A DNA stretch of 64,000 nt, from assembly GCF_010384365.1 (NCBI RefSeq), contig NZ_CP048397.1:7445683-7509682 (forward strand). The letters run 5' to 3'. This document shows, one piece after another, positions 28,401 to 46,456 of the stretch. Positions within the stretch are counted from its first letter, which is position 1. The number at the start of each line of letters is the position of its first letter. Below the pieces are notes generated by a model. That model saw only the letters and a program-made list of their open reading frames with translations, was not told where the DNA came from and searched no databases. The stretch comes from Streptomyces sp. S4.7 (GTDB taxonomy: Bacteria; Actinomycetota; Actinomycetes; Streptomycetales; Streptomycetaceae). The position numbers and the translations under genes are program-made.

Positions 28401-29402
28401 CGCGCCGCACAGCGTCCTGGGCGAACTCCGCTCCGCCGACCTGCTCGTGGACGGGGCCGCGGACGTCCCGGTCGCGGCGCTCCCGGAGCCCGGCCCGTCC
28501 GCACTCGGCGGGGGCACCGGTGTGCTCCTGCCGCTGCGTGAGGAGGGCGGTCGCCCGCCGCTGTTCTGTGTGCACCCCGCGGCCGGGATCGCCTGGTCAT
28601 ACGCCGGGCTCAGCGGACCGCTCGGCAGCGATCAGCCGCTGTACGGTCTGCAGGCACGGGGTCTGGACGGATCACAGGTACTGCCGGGATCGGTCGCCGA
28701 GATGGCGGCGGACTACGTGGCCCAGCTGCGCACCGTCCAGCCGGCCGGTCCGTACCACCTGCTCGGATGGTCGTTCGGCGGCATCGTCGCGCACGAGATG
28801 GCCGTACAGCTCCAGCGGGCGGGGGAGGAGATCGGGCTGCTGGCCGTACTCGACTCGATACCCGCCACCCCCGCGACGGTCGACAGCACCGGCCAGGACG
28901 ACGCGGGCGGCGGGAGCGACACCGCGAAGGCGAACCAGGCAGGCGACGGGGACGACGGCACGGGCACACCGCTGCGGTTCGGTCCGGACCACGTGATGCG
29001 CACGATCCTCCAGTTCTTCGGTTACGACCCCGCCATCTGGGCCGACGAGGAGATGACCTATCCGCGGTTCCTGGAGATCAGCCGCGCCTACCCCGGTCTG
29101 CTCGCGACGTTCGACGAGGCGATGATCGAGACGCTCTGCCGCGTCTACACCAACAACGCCGTTCTCTCCCACGACCACACACCGTCCCGTTACACCGGTG
29201 ACCTGCTGGTCTTCACGGCCCTCGAAACCTCCGCCGACGACGCCGCGCGTCAGTGGGAGCCCTACGTCGACGGCGGAAAGCCGGACGTGCGTGCCGTGGA
29301 GTGCCCGCACGCGGAGATGGGCCGGCCCGGCCCGCTGGCGGAGATCGCCGAGATGCTCGCCCCCGCGCTGCGCGGCCGGCCCACCGGGTCGGAGGTGACC
29401 GG

Positions 29403-29406
<4 letters not shown>
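22486..29406 (+). CDS. NRPS with dead C, then A-PCP-E-C-TE
   Basis: 2306 residues; ATG with AGGAG nine bases upstream. Residues 1-420 fold like a condensation domain, but the HHxxxDG site reads PRRALDS (123-129), so it should be inactive. Adenylation (about 440-940): IYTSGSTGAPKGVV near 595 and FNAYGPTEATVYAT; pocket residues D-V-A-A-A-G-A-V-Y by eye, substrate not assigned. PCP Ser1004 (LGGDSIMSI). Epimerisation domain (about 1050-1500) has NHLACDG (1190-1196, first His replaced), VEGHGRE and RTIGWFTSMYPV. A second C domain has an intact HHILLDG (1691-1697) and looks like a D-donor type. A thioesterase follows directly with GWSFGG (Ser2096) and CPHAEMGRPG. No carrier lies between this C and the TE. 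Confidence 0.9.
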
Positions 29407-38614
<9,208 letters not shown>

Positions 38615-38618
<4 letters not shown>

Positions 38619-38836
38619 CCAACCCGTTCGACGACGAGAGTGGGATCTTTCTGGTGCTGGTCAACGACGAGGGACAGCACTCCCTCTGGCCCCGGTTCGC
38701 CGACGTCCCGGCAGGCTGGACACCCACCTTCGGTCCCGCCGGCCGCGCCGCCTGCCTGACGCACATCGAGTCCACCTGGACCGATCTGCGTCCGAAGAGC
38801 CTCATCGCGGCGACGGACGGCTCGACCACCCACTGA
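38615..38836 (+). CDS. MbtH-like protein
   Basis: 73 residues. The family pattern is complete: NPFDDESGIFLVLVNDEGQH, SLWPRFADVPAGW and the C-terminal WTDLRPKSL. MbtH proteins bind adenylation domains and raise their activity or solubility. It overlaps the upstream NRPS by four bases (ATGA) and closes the operon before a strong bidirectional hairpin. A second MbtH gene at 62356-62562 serves the other NRPS; the two are clearly related but differ in the middle (PTFGPAGRAACLTHIES against DIAQGESSRQESLEYIEK). Confidence 0.96.
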
Positions 38837-38854
38837 CAGGGAACCCACCGACAA

Positions 38855-38897
38855 GAGGGACACCACGGCGCCGGTGTACCGCGCCGTGGTGTCCCTC
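38855..38897. terminator. Bidirectional terminator between NRPS and RiPP operons
   Basis: AGGGACACCACGGCGC (38856-38871) and GCGCCGTGGTGTCCCT (38881-38896) form a perfect 16-bp stem, extended by one G-C pair, with a 9-base loop. It lies between the convergent mbtH and SnoaL-like genes and should stop both transcripts. Confidence 0.85.
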
Positions 38898-38927
38898 CGG
38901 GTGTATCTCCGCGACCGGGCGGGGCCT

Positions 38928-39779
38928 CTACGCCGCGCCGTAGCCCGGGTCGAGCACGAAACGGACCAGCTTCACGCGCCCGTCGTCCGCGAACTCCCCG
39001 AAGGCCAGGATCTCCTGGGACCGTGACGGCTTCCCGTCCCGGCTGGTGCTGTACCGGGCCGCGAACCGGTTGCCCTCGCGCAGCGACCGGTGCACCTCCA
39101 CGGGGTAGCTGTGGCCGTGCTTGCGCCCTTCCTCAAGTGCCCTGAGCACGGCGGAGCGCTGCATCAGCTTGCCCCCGACGTGGTGCTGCGCGTCCGGGGT
39201 GTGGAAATGGTCGTGGGCCTCGGCCACGGACACCCCCGGGTCGTAGCCCGCGGTGTAGTACGCCCGCAGATAGTGCGCGGGGTCCTGGGCGGGCGTGGGC
39301 TCGGCCCCGGCCGCGGGCGGCGGGGCGACGGTGGAACCCGGTGCGGGGCGGGCCGCCGCGTCGAAGGGGTCCTCGCCACCCGGCCCGGACCAGCCGGGCC
39401 GGCTGGAGGAGAAACCGGTGGTGCTCGCCACCCGCCCGTCCTGCGCCAAGTCGGCGAAGAGCGTCACGTGCGTCGCGCTCTGCACCTTCCACAGCATGGG
39501 TGTGCCGATCGTGTACCGAGCGGCGGCGGTGCGTCCCTCCACGATCACCTCGTGGATGTACAGCTCGTACGAGGCGCCCAGGGAACGCCTGGAGCGGATG
39601 CCGTCGAGGATCTTCTTCCGGTCCAGCTGCCGGCCGTTGACCTGGTGATCCCCGTCGGGCAGGTGGTAGCGCGACCAGACTTCGTCGATGGGGTCGGTGC
39701 CGTCGAAGGCGTCGGCGTGGTACGCGCGGAGGTAGCCGGCGAAGTCCTCGGCGGCGGTGGGGGGATGGGCTGTGCTCAT
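38928..39779 (-). CDS. Tandem SnoaL/NTF2-like protein, last gene of the RiPP operon
   Basis: 283 residues with two related NTF2/SnoaL-like cone folds joined by a Pro/Ala linker (about 130-165). The first (1-128) has YLRAYHADAFDGTDPIDEVW and RYHLPDGDHQVNGRQLDRKK; the second repeats the same layout with HYLRAYYTAGYDPGVSVAEA and FHTPDAQHHVGGKLMQR. The start overlaps the stop of the flavoenzyme gene (ATGA), with AGGAGA upstream, so it belongs to the operon. Single SnoaL-like proteins act as cyclases, isomerases or simply binding proteins; no specific catalytic residue can be named. Role in peptide maturation is inferred only from position. Confidence 0.7.
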   Translation of the reverse strand: MSTAHPPTAAEDFAGYLRAYHADAFDGTDPIDEVWSRYHLPDGDHQVNGRQLDRKKILDGIRSRRSLGASYELYIHEVIVEGRTAAARYTIGTPMLWKVQSATHVTLFADLAQDGRVASTTGFSSSRPGWSGPGGEDPFDAAARPAPGSTVAPPPAAGAEPTPAQDPAHYLRAYYTAGYDPGVSVAEAHDHFHTPDAQHHVGGKLMQRSAVLRALEEGRKHGHSYPVEVHRSLREGNRFAARYSTSRDGKPSRSQEILAFGEFADDGRVKLVRFVLDPGYGAA

Positions 39780-41260
39780 GATTCTCTCCTGATCTTCTCG
39801 GCGGTCCTTGCTCCGCCGTGGGGCCCCAGATGAGGAACCGCGGTGATGCCGAACTCACGTCTGAGCGCGGCGAGTGCGGCGAGATGGCCGCACATGCCGT
39901 GCACGCTGGGTCCGGGTGGTGTCGAGGCGGAGCACAGATACACCCCTTGCAGCGGGGTGCGGTAGGGGTTCCACGCGGGCGTCGGCCGCAGGAGGGACTG
40001 CCGGAGAGTGAGCGCCCCCGCGCCGATGTCGCCACCGGGATAGTTCGGGTTGTACGACTCGTAGTCGGCCGCCGTCACCCCGCGCGCGGCGAGAACGGTG
40101 TCGGCGAAGCCGGGCGCGTACCGCTCGATGCGACGGGTGATCAGCGGCACCGGGTCCCTGGTGTCGCCGTTCGGCACATGGGCGTAGGCCCACACGGGGC
40201 GGCGCTCTCCCGACGCGCGGCCGGGGTCGGTCACCGCCGGGTCGACCAGCAGCACGAATGGTTCCTCGCTCGCCTCGCCCCGGACCGCCGCGTTCTCCGC
40301 GGCGACGGTCTCCGCACGCCTGCCACCCAGATGTACGGTGCCGGCCTGCCCCATCTCGGGGTTGGACCAGGGAATCGGCCCCTCGATCAGGAAGTCGGCC
40401 TTCGCGGCGCCCGGACCGTACCGGAAGCGGCTCAGGGCCCGGCGGTAGCGGGCGGGCAACCGGTCCCCGGCCAGCGCGAGCAGGCTGTGCGGCGTGGTGT
40501 CCAGCATGATCACACGGGCGTCGAGTTCCGCGAGCTCGGTGACCTGGTGACCGGTGTGGAGCACGCCTCCGTGCGCCCGGAGATCGTCGGCCATGACTTC
40601 CGCGATACGGCGGCTTCCCCCCTGGGGCAGCGGCCAGCCGCTCGCGTGGGCCAGATGCCCGAGCAGCATCGCGATGGCGGCGGTGGGCAGGCTCGGCAAC
40701 CGGCCGACGCCGTGCGCCGCGACGCCGGTGAGCAGCGCCCGAGCCGCCTCGGTGCGCAGGCCGTTGGTCCGCAGGAGGTTTCCGAGCACACGGGTGCCGA
40801 GCGCGAGCGGAGCGACCATGTCGCTCGGCAGGGAGCGCTGACCGGACAGGAGGAGATCGGTGACGGCCGACGAGCGCCGCACCAGCGGTGCCATCAGACG
40901 GCGCCAGGTCTCCCCGTCCGGACCGAGGCGCTCGGCCGTCCTCGCGAGGTCGCGGTAGGCGAAGGCGGCGTCGCCGCCGTCCAGCGGATGCGCGTAGGAG
41001 ATGGGCGGCTGGAGAAGCTCCACGCCGCGGGCCGCGAGGTCGAACTCACGGAAGAAGGACGAGGCGGCGGCCATCGGGTGGACGGCCGCGCAGACGTCGT
41101 GCCACACGCCGGAGTCGAACAACGCCTCACCGCGCAGGCCGCCACCGATGGTGGCGGCCTGTTCGTGGACGTGCACGGTCAGCCCGGCGCGCGCCAGGGT
41201 GACGGCAGCGGCCAGTCCGTTCGGGCCGCTGCCGACCACGGCTACGTCGGCGCCCGTCAT
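39776..41260 (-). CDS. CrtI/phytoene-desaturase-like FAD oxidoreductase (LinE-like)
   Basis: 494 residues. The FAD site is ADVAVVGSGPNGLAAAVTLA at the N-terminus; the C-terminal signature is GVYLCSASTPPGPSVHGMCG. This is the NAD(P)/FAD-dependent family that includes phytoene desaturases, but there is no carotenoid gene nearby. In type-B linaridin clusters such as that of legonaridin, an oxidoreductase of this family is a standard member and its reaction is not settled. It overlaps the ABC gene and the SnoaL gene by four bases each. It probably oxidises the precursor peptides; that role is inference. Confidence 0.82.
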   Translation of the reverse strand: MTGADVAVVGSGPNGLAAAVTLARAGLTVHVHEQAATIGGGLRGEALFDSGVWHDVCAAVHPMAAASSFFREFDLAARGVELLQPPISYAHPLDGGDAAFAYRDLARTAERLGPDGETWRRLMAPLVRRSSAVTDLLLSGQRSLPSDMVAPLALGTRVLGNLLRTNGLRTEAARALLTGVAAHGVGRLPSLPTAAIAMLLGHLAHASGWPLPQGGSRRIAEVMADDLRAHGGVLHTGHQVTELAELDARVIMLDTTPHSLLALAGDRLPARYRRALSRFRYGPGAAKADFLIEGPIPWSNPEMGQAGTVHLGGRRAETVAAENAAVRGEASEEPFVLLVDPAVTDPGRASGERRPVWAYAHVPNGDTRDPVPLITRRIERYAPGFADTVLAARGVTAADYESYNPNYPGGDIGAGALTLRQSLLRPTPAWNPYRTPLQGVYLCSASTPPGPSVHGMCGHLAALAALRREFGITAVPHLGPHGGARTAEKIRRES

Positions 41261-42999
41261 ATCAGGGCGTCCTCGGCGCCGAACTGCTGGTGGGCGAGCC
41301 GTCGGTACACCTCGTCGGACTCGATCAGCTCCCGATGGGTGCCGGTCGCGCGCACCCGGCCCTCCTCCATCACGATGATGCGGTCCGCCCGCACGATGGT
41401 GGACAGCCGGTGGGCGATGGCCAGCACGGCGCACTCCCCGGCGGCTTCGAGCATCGCGTCGCGCAGCGCGGCCTCGGTGTCGCTGTCCAGATGAGCGGTG
41501 ACCTCGTCCAGCAGGATCACATCCGGCCGCTGCAACAACGTCCGGGCGATGGCGAGCCGTTGACGCTGTCCGCCGGACAGCCCGGACCCGCGCTCGCCGA
41601 GATCCGTGTCGAGACCCTGCGGCAGCTCGGCGACGAAGCCGTCGAGGCTGGCGAGCCGCAGCGCGCGGGCGACCTCGGCGGCATCGGCCGACGGATTCGC
41701 GTACGTCAGGTTCTCGCGGATCGTGCCGCGCATCATCGGCGCGTCCTGTTCGACATAGCCGACCAGCGACCGCAGCTCCCCGAGACGGAGACCGGCGATG
41801 TCACGGCCCGCGATCCGGATCGTTCCGCTGTCAGGAGAAAGGAACCTCTCGATCAGTTGGAACGTCGTCGTCTTGCCGGCGCCGGAGGGACCGACGATAG
41901 CAGTAAGTCCCTTGCGCGGCAGGGAGAACGAGACATCCTTGAGGACCGGCACATCCACGTGGTAGCCGAAGCTGACCTTGTCGAAACGGACCGCGGCCGA
42001 CGCCGTCGCGGCCTGCTCCCGCGCGTTGCGCTCGGTGGGGACCCCGTCCTGCCGGTCCTCCTCTTCCTCCTGGGGGATGGCCCCCAGCTCCAGCACGCGC
42101 TGGACCGCCGCGCGCCCCTGCTGGGCCTGACCGATCGACATGAAGAGCATCACCAGCGGCGACACCAGGTAGAACAGGTACATGACGAACGAGGTGAGAT
42201 CGGCCGGCGGCATGTCCCCGGTCGCCACCCGTGCCATGCCCCAGGAGATGACGACCGCCAGCGAGAGCTGGGTGCCGACGTTCATCGTGGGCGTGAGCAG
42301 CGCGCTGAAGCCGGTGACACGGATACCGCTGTGCCGGGCCTTCTCCGCCAGGCGCGCCAGCTCCTCGGTCTCCCGCTCCTCGGCCCGTGACGCCTTCACC
42401 GTGGTGAGTGCCCCCAGGACCCTCTGGAGGCCAGAGCCGAACGCGCCGACGTTCTCCCGGTTCTTCAGGGCGGCGAGGCGTACTTGACGGGCCAGCAGCA
42501 GCGCGACGACGCTGGCCAGGCCGAGGCAGCCGATCGTGGCGAGCAGCAGGAGCCAGTCGAGCATGGCCATCAGGACGATGCCGCCGACCAGCATGAAGAC
42601 GGACGTGACCATCTGCGCCAGTGCCTGCGCGATGACCAGACAGGCGATGGAGGTGTCGGACACGGTGCGCGAGAAGATGTCGCCGTGCTCCAGGCGCGCG
42701 AAGTGCGGTATCTGGCTGCGCAGCAGCCGGCCGCCGAGAATCCGGCGCGCGTCGAAGACGATGCTCTCCCCGGCCCGGCCGATCACATAGGTGTGTCCGG
42801 CGCTCATGGCCGCGTCGGTGATGAAGAACAGGGCGATGAAGGTGATGGGCCAGACGACCGACTTGTCCAGCGAGACCGCTTCGATCAACTGCCCCAGCAT
42901 CCAGGGCTGGGCGAGCGTGGCCGCGGCACCGACCAGGCCCATGCCGATGCCGATGATCAGCAGGGCCTGGTGGCGGCGGACTATCTCCCTGAGGTTCAT
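41257..42999 (-). CDS. ABC exporter, fused membrane and ATPase domains
   Basis: 580 residues. Six membrane segments lie in the first 300 residues (LLIIGIGMGLVGAAATLAQP, SVVWPITFIALFFITDAA, VFMLVGGIVLMAMLDWLLLL and others), then an ATPase domain with GPSGAGKTTT (Walker A), LSGGQRQR (signature), VILLDEVTA (Walker B) and AIAHRLST (H-loop). This is the homodimeric peptide/multidrug exporter type. There is no N-terminal C39 peptidase, so leader removal must be done by another enzyme. The start overlaps the methyltransferase stop. It probably exports the mature peptides and may give self-protection. Confidence 0.88.
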   Translation of the reverse strand: MNLREIVRRHQALLIIGIGMGLVGAAATLAQPWMLGQLIEAVSLDKSVVWPITFIALFFITDAAMSAGHTYVIGRAGESIVFDARRILGGRLLRSQIPHFARLEHGDIFSRTVSDTSIACLVIAQALAQMVTSVFMLVGGIVLMAMLDWLLLLATIGCLGLASVVALLLARQVRLAALKNRENVGAFGSGLQRVLGALTTVKASRAEERETEELARLAEKARHSGIRVTGFSALLTPTMNVGTQLSLAVVISWGMARVATGDMPPADLTSFVMYLFYLVSPLVMLFMSIGQAQQGRAAVQRVLELGAIPQEEEEDRQDGVPTERNAREQAATASAAVRFDKVSFGYHVDVPVLKDVSFSLPRKGLTAIVGPSGAGKTTTFQLIERFLSPDSGTIRIAGRDIAGLRLGELRSLVGYVEQDAPMMRGTIRENLTYANPSADAAEVARALRLASLDGFVAELPQGLDTDLGERGSGLSGGQRQRLAIARTLLQRPDVILLDEVTAHLDSDTEAALRDAMLEAAGECAVLAIAHRLSTIVRADRIIVMEEGRVRATGTHRELIESDEVYRRLAHQQFGAEDALI

Positions 43000-43754
43000 G
43001 CCGGCTTGGTGTACGACGCCACGAACAGGCCCGCCTCGGGGACGTACGCGTTCCCCTGCCAGTCGCTGTAGTGGGCCTCGGGCACCAGACCGGCCGCCCG
43101 CGCGTACTCGTCCACCTCTTCGGGGATGAGCAGACGCGCGACCTCGGTGCCGATGCGGTGGGTGCCGTCCGACTCGAACCACACGGTGGACACCTGCCAG
43201 ATGGTGTTCTCCATGAAGAGCGTGCCGTGCATCTGCAGGCCCGTGTTCGGTTCGGGGTAGGGCGCGAAGATCGTGGTGCGCGTCCGGCCTTCGTGCTGGG
43301 CGACGATCCCCGGCCGGTTGTGCGTCTCGACCAGCAACCTGCCTCCCGGCAGCAGGTGTTCCGCGGCGCGGGCGAGGGCCTCCCGCTGTTCCGCGGGGTC
43401 CAGGACCAGCGCCAGCGTGGAGCAGACGCAGTAGACCAGACCGTACTGACGGCCCCCGCTGTAGGTCCGGATGTCACCGAGTTCCGCGGTGACGTCGTCG
43501 CCCTCCTCGGCCTTCTTCCCCAGAGCGGCGAGCATCTCCGGTGAGGAGTCCACGCCGGTGACCGGGCCGACCCGGCGCGAGAGCGGGAGGGCGATCCGCC
43601 CCGTGCCGACGCCGAGTTCCAGGGTGCCCAGGGCCGGGTCCGGGTGGTGTCCCGCGAGGGCCTCGACGGTGGTCAGCGTCGCGGCGTCGTTCGGGAAAAT
43701 GCGGTCGTACCAGTTCTCGAACTGTTTGCCGTAGCCTATGTCCGCGATGGTCAC
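42996..43754 (-). CDS. Class I SAM-dependent methyltransferase (LinM-like)
   Basis: 252 residues from a GTG with GGAG about six bases upstream. The SAM site is LELGVGTGRIALPLSRRVG, with the acidic ribose-binding region VTGVDSSPEML and motif IV-like VYCVCSTLALVL. Linaridins typically carry an N-terminal dimethyl group added by a methyltransferase (CypM in cypemycin), and this gene sits where such an enzyme is expected, so N-terminal alpha-amino methylation is the best guess. It lies 49 bases after the preceding gene and overlaps the ABC gene. Confidence 0.83.
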   Translation of the reverse strand: MTIADIGYGKQFENWYDRIFPNDAATLTTVEALAGHHPDPALGTLELGVGTGRIALPLSRRVGPVTGVDSSPEMLAALGKKAEEGDDVTAELGDIRTYSGGRQYGLVYCVCSTLALVLDPAEQREALARAAEHLLPGGRLLVETHNRPGIVAQHEGRTRTTIFAPYPEPNTGLQMHGTLFMENTIWQVSTVWFESDGTHRIGTEVARLLIPEEVDEYARAAGLVPEAHYSDWQGNAYVPEAGLFVASYTKPA

Positions 43755-43803
43755 GGGCGCTCCAATCCTGTTTGGGTGGACCCTCTGGCGGGGGAGTGCG
43801 GTG

Positions 43804-44382
43804 TCAGGCGGCACCGAGGAATGCCGGCCCGACCGGTTTCATCGGCAGATAGGTCGACACGTACAGGACTTCGGGGTCCTCGCTGTCGTCGTGTCCCGGG
43901 GCCCGGACCACCGAGAACTGGAATCCGCGGACGTCGGAGGCGTCCGACGCGTCCCTGATCTGTTTCCTGATGAATTCGGTCAGCACGCGGAAGGGTGGCG
44001 AGTTGGTCGGGTCGTCGCCCTTCTGGATGCTTTTCAGGATGGCGGTGCAGATGTCGAACACCGCTTTCTCCCGGCGCCGGGACGAGAACCAGAAAGCCTG
44101 GATCATCTTGCGATTCGTGATGAGGTCCAACTCGACCCAGGCGGACGTCTGACGGTCCTCGTCCAGAGTGCGGTAGAGGTAATGGAAGTCGTGCGTCGCG
44201 GGGTTGGGCGCGAAGAACTTCCAGTTCGGTACGAGCGAGAACACGTCCTTTGCCCGCGCGAGTTCGAAGGCCGGGTGCGGATGCTGTGCGGCCAGGGTCG
44301 TCACCAGCAGGGTCGCGCCGGCGATACGCGTCGCGGAGCCCGGTCCGGTGAACGCGTCCTTGAGAAGTGAGGTCGCGTTCAT
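43804..44382 (-). CDS. Small partner protein of the RiPP operon (LinL-like position)
   Basis: 192 residues. One N-terminal hydrophobic segment (about 15-33) is followed by a conserved-looking block VPNWKFFAPNPATHDFHYLY and then charged helices. The proline-rich FFAPNP pattern is found in small proteins that accompany HTTM-like membrane proteins. The ATG overlaps the stop of the HTTM-hydrolase gene, so the two are made together. In characterised linaridin clusters a large LinH and a smaller LinL protein act as a pair, with a proposed or reported role in residue epimerisation; equivalence here is from position and size, not from alignment. Confidence 0.55.
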   Translation of the reverse strand: MNATSLLKDAFTGPGSATRIAGATLLVTTLAAQHPHPAFELARAKDVFSLVPNWKFFAPNPATHDFHYLYRTLDEDRQTSAWVELDLITNRKMIQAFWFSSRRREKAVFDICTAILKSIQKGDDPTNSPPFRVLTEFIRKQIRDASDASDVRGFQFSVVRAPGHDDSEDPEVLYVSTYLPMKPVGPAFLGAA

Positions 44383-46286
44383 TTGGTGTCGCCCACCTTC
44401 CCGGAGGGGTTCTCGTCGGTTTTCTTGACGGCGGCCGGAGCGCCGGGAGTGCAGTGGTTGCGCACGAACTCGGCGACGAGCTCCGTCGAGGTCCGGGTGT
44501 GGCGCGGGTCGGTGAGAATCGAGTCGTGCCCACCGCGCTCCACCACGACGACCTCGCCGTGCTGGTCCGCCGACTCGTGGGAGCGGGCGATGTCGTGGTA
44601 CATCAGCAACTGCTCGGGGTCGGTGTCCACCGTCAGCTGTGCGGCGACGACCAGGCCGGGAACCGGCACCGGCTCCAGCGTCCCGGTGTAGCTCTCCAGC
44701 TCCTCGCGGACGGCCTCCCACTCCTGGGCCGCCGCCGACCACAGCCGTGAGTCGGCGTAGTGGGCGAAGACCTTCTTCCGGTAGGCGGCGGGCAGGTCGT
44801 TCACCCAGTCGGGACGCCCGAGCAGGGCGCCGGTCCCGAGCTTCGTCCAGCGGCTCATCAGCATGAGGGACTCGGTGAAGATCTCGCTGCCCTTGCGCTG
44901 CTTGTCCGACCGTACGAGCTGCGCGGGGTGCGTGGGGTCGAGGTAGACGACGCCGGCCACCCGGTCACCGAGCTGCTGCACGGCCCGGCGGTTCAGCTCC
45001 GCGCCCAGGGAGTGCCCGATGAGCACCACCTTGCGGTCCTCCGGCAGGGCCTCGCGGATCAGGTCCTCCAGGTCGTCCACGGACTCCTGCACGGTGTAGG
45101 GGGTTTCCCTCAGCCGCTTGCTGGGGCCGTAGCCCGCGCGGGAGTAGGTCACCGAGGCGTAGCCCAGGTCGAACGCGAGGCGCTCGACCATCCACGCGAA
45201 GTGCTCGGTGGTCGAGGCGAGACCGTGGTTGAAGACGAGGACCGGACGGTCGGGGTTGTCCTGGCCGCCGGCGTCGTACGTCAGCACGTTGCCGTACCGC
45301 GTGGTGACGGTGCGCGACGTCGGCCAGCCGGCCACGGCGCGGGAGCGCCGCTGTGTCGCCATGATGCCCGCGGCGGTGACCCCGCCCGCCAGGAGCACCA
45401 GCGCGGTCTTGACCATCCTGTCGTCGCGGTCGGCGACCACGGCCAGCGACTTGGGCGCGGTCGTGTAGGCCACCATGGGATGCATCGCGGGGAACGCGGT
45501 CATGAACCGGCCCAGTCCCATGACGAACGCGTTGGCGACATGGAAACTGCCCGCGGCGGCGATCATCGGCCGGGTCAGCCGGCCGCCGGCCAGATAGACC
45601 ACCGGGAAGAGGCACTCCATCGCCAGGACGCTGTGCTGCGTGATCTTGCTGGCCCGGGGGTAACGCTGCGTCAGACGGTAGGCGCGCTCCCACCCGTAGG
45701 TGCGGGTACGCATCACACCGGGCAGAGCCGAGCCGTCGCGCCACATGGTGCCGGCCATCTTCGCCCAGCCCGATGCCGCGTAGGACATGTTGGCCTGGAT
45801 CGCCAGGTACCACATCAGGGCGTCCTTGACCTGCGGACTGACCCCCAGCCGGGCCAGCCCGGTGACGGCCTGGACCTGGGTGGCGACCTGGTCCGCACCG
45901 TCCGTTCCGTAACGGTGCCGGGCCTGCAGCACCGTCGTCGTGGCACCCAGGTAGAGATTGCCCGCCGCTCGCCATTTGCCGTTGCCGGGCAGCAGCATTC
46001 CGATGCTGCACGCCACACGTGAGGCGTGGATGGCCAGGGTGGTCTTCCTGCCACTGACGGCGTTCGTCATCTTCTGAATCGCCGGGACCCTGCTCTCCGG
46101 CGTCTTCTTCATGATCTCCCAGTCGTTGAGGCCACCGGGTTCGAAATTCCGGTGCTGACTGAGATATTCCAGAGAGGAAGAGAGGCTGGAAAGGGCCGCA
46201 AGGCGCTCGGAGATGGCTATCGCGCGATCCCTGGATATGGGGATCGGAGAGAACAACGAAGCTGCGAGTTTCTTTGTCAGCTGCAT
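44379..46286 (-). CDS. HTTM-like membrane domain fused to alpha/beta hydrolase (LinH/CypH-like)
   Basis: 635 residues. The first half (about 60-325) is a multi-span membrane region of HTTM type (LYLGATTTVLQARHRYGTD; DALMWYLAIQANMSYAASGW; HSVLAMECLFPVVYLAGG). The second half (about 345-610) is an alpha/beta hydrolase with oxyanion region VFNHGLASTTEHFAW, nucleophile Ser426 in VLIGHSLGAEL and His in ERGGHDSILTD. A membrane plus hydrolase fusion of this size is the hallmark of LinH/CypH. It may hold the hydrophobic precursors at the membrane and, with its small partner, change residues in the core. It follows the precursor genes after a strong hairpin. Confidence 0.78.
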   Translation of the reverse strand: MQLTKKLAASLFSPIPISRDRAIAISERLAALSSLSSSLEYLSQHRNFEPGGLNDWEIMKKTPESRVPAIQKMTNAVSGRKTTLAIHASRVACSIGMLLPGNGKWRAAGNLYLGATTTVLQARHRYGTDGADQVATQVQAVTGLARLGVSPQVKDALMWYLAIQANMSYAASGWAKMAGTMWRDGSALPGVMRTRTYGWERAYRLTQRYPRASKITQHSVLAMECLFPVVYLAGGRLTRPMIAAAGSFHVANAFVMGLGRFMTAFPAMHPMVAYTTAPKSLAVVADRDDRMVKTALVLLAGGVTAAGIMATQRRSRAVAGWPTSRTVTTRYGNVLTYDAGGQDNPDRPVLVFNHGLASTTEHFAWMVERLAFDLGYASVTYSRAGYGPSKRLRETPYTVQESVDDLEDLIREALPEDRKVVLIGHSLGAELNRRAVQQLGDRVAGVVYLDPTHPAQLVRSDKQRKGSEIFTESLMLMSRWTKLGTGALLGRPDWVNDLPAAYRKKVFAHYADSRLWSAAAQEWEAVREELESYTGTLEPVPVPGLVVAAQLTVDTDPEQLLMYHDIARSHESADQHGEVVVVERGGHDSILTDPRHTRTSTELVAEFVRNHCTPGAPAAVKKTDENPSGKVGDTK

Positions 46287-46331
46287 ACCTGGGGCTTCCT
46301 TTGTGCTGAATGGCCAGAAGGTACGATCGAC

Positions 46332-46370
46332 GCACTGTCGGGCCGCGGTTCCGACGCGGCCCGACAGTGC
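46332..46370 (-). terminator. Attenuator-like hairpin between precursor genes and linH-like gene
   Basis: GCACTGTCGGGCCGCG (46332-46347) and CGCGGCCCGACAGTGC (46355-46370) form a perfect 16-bp stem with a 7-base loop and no T-run. It probably stops or stabilises most transcripts after the precursors, so the peptides are made in excess over the enzymes. Confidence 0.75.
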
Positions 46371-46456
46371 TGCCTGCTTCCGGAATCAGCTCCCGGAAGG
46401 TGCTCTCAGGAGCCGGCAGAGCCCCTGATCAGCGTGAAGATCAGCCAGACAGGCGG

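Noticed and set aside
40000..41260. Carotenoid pathway based on the CrtI-like protein
   Set aside because: No phytoene synthase, GGPP synthase or cyclase is near; the gene is coupled to RiPP genes.
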